Below the pieces are notes generated by a model that worked only from the letters and a program-made list of their open reading frames with translations, was not told the origin of the DNA and did not search any database. A program made the position numbers and the translations under genes. Below are positions 62,602 through 64,000 of a DNA stretch of 64,000 bases, in pieces (the first letter of the stretch is position 1; each line of letters opens with the position of its first letter). The stretch spans positions 1 to 64,000 of the forward strand of contig NZ_CP016620.1 in the NCBI RefSeq assembly GCF_002741015.1, read 5' to 3'. Source of the DNA: Microvirga ossetica. Lineage in GTDB: Bacteria > Pseudomonadota > Alphaproteobacteria > Rhizobiales > Beijerinckiaceae.

Positions 62602-63425
62602 GGTTCCGTCGCAAATCCGGAGTAGGGACGAGAGAATGGCAGGTCTTCGTTACGCGCTCATGCAGCGAGCCGCTCGAATTGCTCGGCTAGCGACAGCTGC
62701 TGATTGCAGGCATATTTCGCCTGCTGTTTGCGCATCATATGGATCAACTCGATGCCACGTAAGATCACGCGGGCGCTGGCAACGGACTTGAAGCCGAGCA
62801 TTGGACGCACGCGGCGTTTGACGGCGCGGTGATCCTGCTCAATCCGGTTATTAAGGTATTGACTCTGCCGGATGCTGATCGGCTTGAGCCCGCGTCTTGA
62901 ACGATCCTGCAGACGGCTCTCAGCATCACACGCCAGGATGGCTTCCCGATTGGTCTGGCTGCCATCGATGACGATCCTCTCGGGCCGGCCGTGGCGCTTG
63001 AGCGCCTTGCGCAGGAACCGTTTGGCCGCAGTAAGGTTACCCCGCTCGCTGAACCAGAACTCGACCGTGTCGCCATTACTGTCGATGGCCCGGTAGAGAT
63101 ACGTCCAACGCCCGCGCACCTTGATGTAAGTTTCATCCACGTGCCATTTCCGGCTGACGCTTCGTTTGCGAAGGTTGAAGCGCTTGAGCAGTTCGGGCGA
63201 GTAGCGAATAACCCACCTGTGGACGGTCGCATGATCGACGGAGATGCCCCGCTCGGCCATCATCTCTTCCAGGTTCCGCAGGCTCAGATTGTAAGCCAAA
63301 TACCACCGGACGCAGAGCAGGATCACGGATCGATCAAAATGCCGGCCCTTGAACACCGCGTCCTCCAATATTGTGACTGAGGTCTCAATAGCTGAAACTC
63401 TGAAACAAATTGTTGCGACAGATCC
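62602..63425 (-). mobile_element. IS6-family element (824 bp)
   Basis: Terminal inverted repeats: GGTTCCGTCGCAAA at 62602, and GGATCTGTCGCAAC read inward from 63425, matching in 11 of 14 bases. The length is normal for the family. The flanks (CAATCATG left, GTAGGGTT right) are not an 8-bp duplication, as is common after replicative cointegration or deletion by this family. Confidence 0.85.
62658..63356 (-). CDS. IS6-family transposase
   Basis: A 232-residue DDE transposase like that of IS26 (234 residues). I start it at the GTG at 63356 (VFKGRHFDRSVILL), with GGAGG upstream; the longer frame would begin outside the IS. The catalytic residues are in WHVDETYIKV (Asp), IVIDGSQTN (Asp) and NRIEQDHRAVKRRV (Glu). 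The N-terminal part has the SVDHATVHRW helix-turn-helix. Intact. Confidence 0.93.
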   Translation of the reverse strand: MFKGRHFDRSVILLCVRWYLAYNLSLRNLEEMMAERGISVDHATVHRWVIRYSPELLKRFNLRKRSVSRKWHVDETYIKVRGRWTYLYRAIDSNGDTVEFWFSERGNLTAAKRFLRKALKRHGRPERIVIDGSQTNREAILACDAESRLQDRSRRGLKPISIRQSQYLNNRIEQDHRAVKRRVRPMLGFKSVASARVILRGIELIHMMRKQQAKYACNQQLSLAEQFERLAA

Positions 63426-63626
63426 GTAGGGTTGGCCCAAGCGAGACTTTGCCGCTCGGCCTGTAAGCGATGACTACACAGTTATGCCCACCTGTCCTCG
63501 ACCTGGCCCCTACATTCCGAGGCATAAGAACGATCGATGTTGAGCACCGCGAATAGCCAAGCTTGAGTTGCTGATCCTTTTGCCTAGATACGCCCCATCG
63601 TTTGTGGATTGCTCAAGGTCAGGCGC

Positions 63627-64000
63627 ATGGGGTTAGAAGAACAACACAGCGGACAACGCGAGGAAGACCGCTTTCGGCTTCTGGTGGAGGCCGTCACCGA
63701 CTACGCCATCTACATGCTTGACCCGAAGGGCAATGTGGCAAGCTGGAACCCCGGGGCACAGCGCTTCAAAGGCTATCTGCCCCACGAGATCATCGGCCAA
63801 CACTTCTCGCGCTTCTATACCGAGGAAGACCGCGCGGTTGACCTGCCGCGCAGGGCCCTACGAACGGCCGATCAGGAAGGGCGGTTCGAACATGAGGGCT
63901 GGCGCGTCCGCAAGGACGGCACCCGCTTCTGGGCTCACGTGGTTATCGATCCAATCCGCGACGCCTCAACCGGGACACTCATCGGGTATGCCAAAATCAC
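63627..64000 (+). CDS. PAS-domain sensor protein, partial (runs off the window)
   Basis: A frame open from the ATG at 63627 to the window end (124 codons). After about 15 residues a PAS domain begins: FRLLVEAVTDYAIYMLDPKGNVASWNPGAQRFKGY, then LPHEIIGQHFSRFYTEEDRAVDLPRRAL, and RVRKDGTRFWAHVVIDPIRD. This opening is typical of soluble sensor histidine kinases in alphaproteobacteria, but the kinase part is not in view, so a diguanylate cyclase or other output is possible. Confidence 0.85.
   Translation, partial: MGLEEQHSGQREEDRFRLLVEAVTDYAIYMLDPKGNVASWNPGAQRFKGYLPHEIIGQHFSRFYTEEDRAVDLPRRALRTADQEGRFEHEGWRVRKDGTRFWAHVVIDPIRDASTGTLIGYAKI

Noticed and set aside
1..64000. CRISPR arrays, rRNA and tRNA genes
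   Set aside because: I saw no regularly spaced identical repeats with unique spacers, no cas-like genes, no conserved rRNA blocks and no tRNA T-loop pattern ending in a cloverleaf.

Overview
The window looks like an accessory region of a high-GC alphaproteobacterium of the Hyphomicrobiales. It carries DUF1254 proteins, an RHE_PE00001-type plasmid protein, a GcrA-like tail and a Bug/TctC binding protein. A Microvirga- or Methylobacterium-like host is my guess from protein flavour only. No rRNA, tRNA or CRISPR array was seen.

Layout. 1-5.2 kb is scrap: an IS21 end, an IS1380-type transposase, a quinone oxidoreductase, a cyclase remnant and a duplicated piece of a gene found again at 38.8 kb. 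5.5-9.0 kb is an envelope operon (DUF3302, HlyD, DUF1254, broken DUF1254) cut by IS21 copy A (9017-11517). 12.9-18.6 kb is a LysR regulator divergent from a catabolic operon (AtuA-like pair, TctC binding protein, 3-hydroxybutyrate oligomer hydrolase). 18.9-22.2 kb has a DUF2279 protein and a large serine recombinase. 23-26.6 kb is a run of very small secreted or membrane proteins. In it, five copies of a 27-bp site (two conserved arms around a variable 5-bp centre) mark off four one-gene segments. 26.7-32.4 kb is a pile-up of insertions into one parDE toxin-antitoxin locus: an IS1595-type element, a 1587-bp transposase-less element with perfect 8-bp target duplications carrying only an AAA/DUF4143 ATPase, and IS21 copy B.

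32.5-39 kb holds a tannase-family esterase, a second quinone oxidoreductase and small proteins. 40.3-47.8 kb is a DUF3604/PPIase/HupE/DUF1254/DUF1254 cluster whose first two genes are broken. A group II intron lies at about 47.95-49.87 kb. 50-64 kb is more ordinary: DUF3597, SRAP, anmK, a diguanylate cyclase, a TetR-controlled pair, NnrU, Nudix, a three-gene phosphoesterase/IMPase/nuclease-like operon, a PIN protein, an IS6 element and the start of a PAS sensor protein.

The best candidates for something new are the 1587-bp ATPase element with its 23-bp-phased repeats, the cassette-like array at 24.3-26.6 kb, and the phosphoesterase-IMPase-PD-(D/E)XK-like operon at 58.4-61.2 kb. All coordinates, repeats and duplications were read by eye. 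Family names come from recognising motifs, not from database searches.
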